This document shows positions 63,525-64,000 of a stretch of 64,000 nt of DNA, one piece after another. The number at the start of each line of letters is the position of its first letter. Positions within the stretch are counted from its first letter, which is position 1. The translations under genes were made by a program, and so were the position numbers. The stretch spans positions 186,001-250,000 of the forward strand of contig NZ_FOKK01000007.1 in NCBI RefSeq assembly GCF_900112005.1, read 5' to 3'. The notes under the pieces are model-generated. The model was not told the origin of the DNA. It was given only the letters and a program-made list of their open reading frames with translations, and did not search any database. Origin of the DNA: Algoriphagus aquimarinus (lineage in GTDB: Bacteria; Bacteroidota; Bacteroidia; Cytophagales; Cyclobacteriaceae).

Positions 63525-64000
63525 ATGAATTTATCAAAAGTACTATCCTTGGTCTTCTTAGTAGTTGCACTTGGTCTCGGCTACCTTCTCTGGAAAGGTG
63601 TTGACGATGTAGTCGAAGACGAAAAAAGAGTCGCTCTTATCGAAGCAGCAATTATCGAAAAATTGCAAATGCTTAGAGATGCTGAGTTGGCATTCCAAGC
63701 GTCAAACGGAAGATATGCCGCGAACTGGAATGAATTGAAAGCATTTATCCAATCTGGTCAAATCTGGCTTGTTCAAAGAACTGAAACTACTACACTTCTA
63801 GAATACGGTAAAGAAGAAACCACAGTAGCATTCGATACGCTTGGTTCTGTACCAGTAATCGATTCTCTATTCAACGAAAGAAAATATCCTAATTTCAATC
63901 TAGAATCTCTTGCAGTAGTTCCTGGTTCTGGTGGAAAGCAGTTTGAATTCTTCGCAGACAAAGTGGAAAGAAACTCTTACGAAATCTCTGTTTTCGAGAT
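63525..64000 (+). CDS. Membrane-anchored protein, truncated by window end
   Basis: An open frame from the ATG at 63525 runs off the window (158 codons seen). It has an N-terminal TM anchor (LSLVFLVVALGLGYLLW), then a helical segment EAAIIEKLQMLRDAELAFQ, ASNGRYAANWNELKAFI, then a beta-rich part (TTVAFDTLGSVPVIDSLFN). The helix-AANWNEL pattern recalls pseudopilin-like periplasmic proteins of Bacteroidota. I do not know a function. The codons look strongly used throughout. Confidence 0.75.
   Translation, partial: MNLSKVLSLVFLVVALGLGYLLWKGVDDVVEDEKRVALIEAAIIEKLQMLRDAELAFQASNGRYAANWNELKAFIQSGQIWLVQRTETTTLLEYGKEETTVAFDTLGSVPVIDSLFNERKYPNFNLESLAVVPGSGGKQFEFFADKVERNSYEISVFE

Overview
The window comes from a Bacteroidota chromosome, most likely a Cytophagales / Cyclobacteriaceae (Algoriphagus-like) marine or soil bacterium. 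This is inferred from the gene content: a PL1 lyase with a DUF1593 protein, FucP with a non-phosphorylative L-fucose operon, an ars operon carrying a DUF6428-type protein, and HAE1-type RND efflux. It also rests on signal peptides ending in FAQ or FSQ, A-rich leaders with weak ribosome binding sites, and a few TAnnTTTG-like promoter elements. No rRNA is present; one tRNA-Leu is.

Layout. 1-3230: end of a carbohydrate-associated gene, a secreted pectate lyase and a secreted DUF1593 protein. 3419-7768: metabolic singletons (SDR, flavin amine oxidase, erythromycin-esterase-like protein, methionine aminopeptidase). 7769-10820: a patchy accessory stretch (PadR regulator with membrane protein, DinB-like, VOC protein) between dispersed repeats. 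11048-18224, minus strand: sulfatase, a four-gene arsenic operon (arsR, DUF6428-like, arsC-type phosphatase, acr3) and a large secreted beta-helix protein. 19087-23364: lipoprotein, AraC regulator and a redox operon (MsrQ-like membrane haem protein, QorB-like reductase, SIP-type flavoprotein). 23400-27320: accessory stretch with a cassette-like orphan gene, a truncated group II intron, a CX5R phosphatase, a ParDE-like toxin-antitoxin pair and a DUF4143 ATPase. 27338-33629, minus: tetR-tolC-acrA-acrB efflux operon. 33853-38031: tRNA-Leu(UAG), esterase, acyltransferase, histidine kinase, cyclophilin. 38065-46329: L-fucose catabolism and uptake operon, interrupted by a DUF1016/YhcG nuclease gene. 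46503-49093: HAD hydrolase and ABC exporter around a heptamer minisatellite.

The most striking region is 49282-60545. A tyrosine recombinase with an unusual N-terminal region is followed by a 15-bp inverted-repeat site and then nine same-strand genes. Most are separated by attC-like sites whose outer boxes are complementary to the start of their own cassette. This is the organisation of an integron. The cassettes encode a HEPN-like protein, a DUF2071 protein, unknown proteins, a DUF4157 (eCIS-core) protein fused to what looks like an inositol-polyphosphate-kinase domain, an internally duplicated secreted protein, a sialidase and an alpha/beta hydrolase. A degenerate, ORF-less group II intron lies in one attC site at the G|TT crossover position. 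The truncated intron at 24412 sits at the same position of another cassette boundary.

The window ends with DUF1573, an SF1 helicase, a NUDIX hydrolase and a truncated membrane-anchored protein. All family calls are from reading the translations; no database search was run.
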